Program-made: the position numbers and the translations under genes
DNA from: Lonicera japonica
Taxonomy: Eukaryota > Streptophyta > Magnoliopsida > Dipsacales > Caprifoliaceae
Assembly (NCBI GenBank): GCA_021464415.1
Contig: CM038465.1
Location: forward strand, 80,386,919 to 80,450,918
Length of the DNA: 64,000 bases
Reading direction: 5' to 3'
Notes under the pieces: generated by a model
Told to the model about the DNA's origin: nothing
Seen by the model: the letters and a program-made list of their open reading frames with translations, nothing else
Databases searched by the model: none
Shown here: positions 63,045 through 64,000 of the stretch, piece by piece
Layout of the letters: each line of letters begins with the position of its first letter
Position numbering within the stretch: the first letter of the stretch is position 1

Positions 63045-64000
63045 AGCATGATAAGCTGTTTGAACCAAATGGTTTCTTTCCATTGTCATAGATAATTTAT
63101 GCACAGATGATTGTTCATTATGTTCTTGTCCTAAAAATCTATTTTTTGCAAATTTTGACCATCTTTGTAACACATATTGAGTCGGTATCTCAGTGGCACT
63201 CCATTAATTAAGAACTTTAAGAGCATGCCTACACAGCCACCCCATTGACTCAAACAACTTACATGTACACTGAAATTGGTGGTTGGAAGAGTTGAAATTC
63301 ACTTTGCAACACCTATCATGTTTTTCCTCATACAAATAATAAGTGTATAACGTACCAATACTTGTAACTTTTTCCAAATGCACTGTTAGGCTTGAAAGAA
63401 ACTCGTCTGCAAATAAATTATAAATATTGATTGTGTAAACATTGGCTGCTTGCATCAATTACTTACTACCTTTCACAAGAATTTGTGGCCTACCGTGTTT
63501 GCAACGATGATCTTCCTCCTTCTCGGCCAACCGCGTCTTCCCACATTGTTCTTCATAGTGATACATAAACTCCATTAAATTCATGGTTTTGCACGATATT
63601 TTGTGAGGAAAATTATTCATGCTTTCGCTTCTTTGAGTAAATTTAATGCACGCATTAAAAATGTCAAGACTAAAGGCTGGACACCATTTCTCCTTAATTT
63701 CGTGAAGAGTCTCAAGCCATTTATTATTAGTAAGATCAAACTTTCTAATCATCTCATTCCATATAGATTCAAATTCTGACTCCGTTTCAGATTCATATAA
63801 GCATTTGTGAAACAATCATTTAAATTCTTGATTAGCATATAAACTTCCAATATTTTGAGACGCATTTTTTGAGATGTGCCATGAGCAAAGACGATGACAA
63901 GTATTAGGAAAAACCTTCTTAATGGCGTTTACCATTGCTTGACACTGATCTGTAAATATTGTTACTAGGGCTTTGTTTCCTATTGCTTCCAAGAATGTTT

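Larger units (their letters stand above)
58824..64000 (-). pseudogene. FAR1-type MULE transposase with OTU protease domain, broken
   Basis: The locus runs off the right edge. From the edge: a MULE/FAR1 transposase core (TDQCQAM...FPNTCHRLCSWHI), ESMNNFPHKIS, a SWIM zinc finger (CxC...CxH, near 63270-63220), then VLDPPTMREKGVTNARKKSH (60090-60030), the usual FAR1 C-terminal motif. After a gap (59830-59496) come two blocks of an OTU-type cysteine protease. One has DGHCGYR (catalytic Cys, near 59370). The other has DDCHFMKFFW (catalytic His region, near 59020) and ends at 58824. In-frame stops occur at 63816-63818, 63459-63461, 63204-63206 and 59202-59204, and a copia element (60235-63044) splits it. 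FAR1-type transposases move Mutator-like DNA elements, and host FHY3/FAR1 factors derive from them. Whether the OTU part was fused or a second gene of the transposon cannot be settled. TIRs were not found. Confidence 0.85.

Overview
This window is nuclear DNA of a flowering plant, most likely a eudicot. It is strongly AT-rich. It carries GT-AG spliced genes of plant type (an EXO84B-like exocyst subunit, a plant DUF1336/EDR2-like protein and an intronless extracellular LRR protein). These sit in a sea of plant transposable elements: Ty1/copia, Ty3/gypsy, a Cassandra LTR with 5S rRNA homology, a LINE, a tRNA-derived SINE, CACTA-, hAT-, Mutator-, PIF/Harbinger- and mariner-type elements and a Helitron-like element. 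The species cannot be named from the sequence alone.

Layout. 1-1250: decayed copia 3' end and LTR. 1865-5605 (+): EXO84B-like gene in 7 exons, 764 codons. 5606-24504: a long gene desert made of non-autonomous DNA transposons, tandem repeats, a 2.8-kb copia derivative (17412-20226) and a Helitron-like element. 24505-26349 (+): single-exon secreted LRR protein of 614 aa. 26847-30678 (-): EDR2-like gene in 9 exons, 510 aa, with an N-myristoylation-type N-terminus and a Stowaway MITE in intron 2. 30679-41957: repeats, including a Mutator-type MITE, an hAT-like element and a gypsy remnant. 41958-42173: SINE. 42301-49670 (-): a 5'-truncated LINE of about 0.94 kb broken by three later insertions. 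50556-58823: MITEs, a local tandem duplication and low-complexity DNA. 58824-64000 (-): a decayed FAR1-type MULE transposase followed by an OTU-type cysteine protease domain, interrupted by a 2.8-kb defective copia element.

Only three genes look intact and host-derived. They are not functionally linked in any way the sequence shows. EXO84B acts in exocyst tethering of secretory vesicles, the LRR protein is expected in the cell wall or apoplast, and the EDR2-like protein is probably membrane-associated. I saw no wholly new biological system. The most unusual content is structural. Several insertions are resolved to the base by target-site duplications (TSDs), and in several cases a tandem-duplicated host repeat supplies the empty site. 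There is also an OTU domain attached to a FAR1-type transposase locus.
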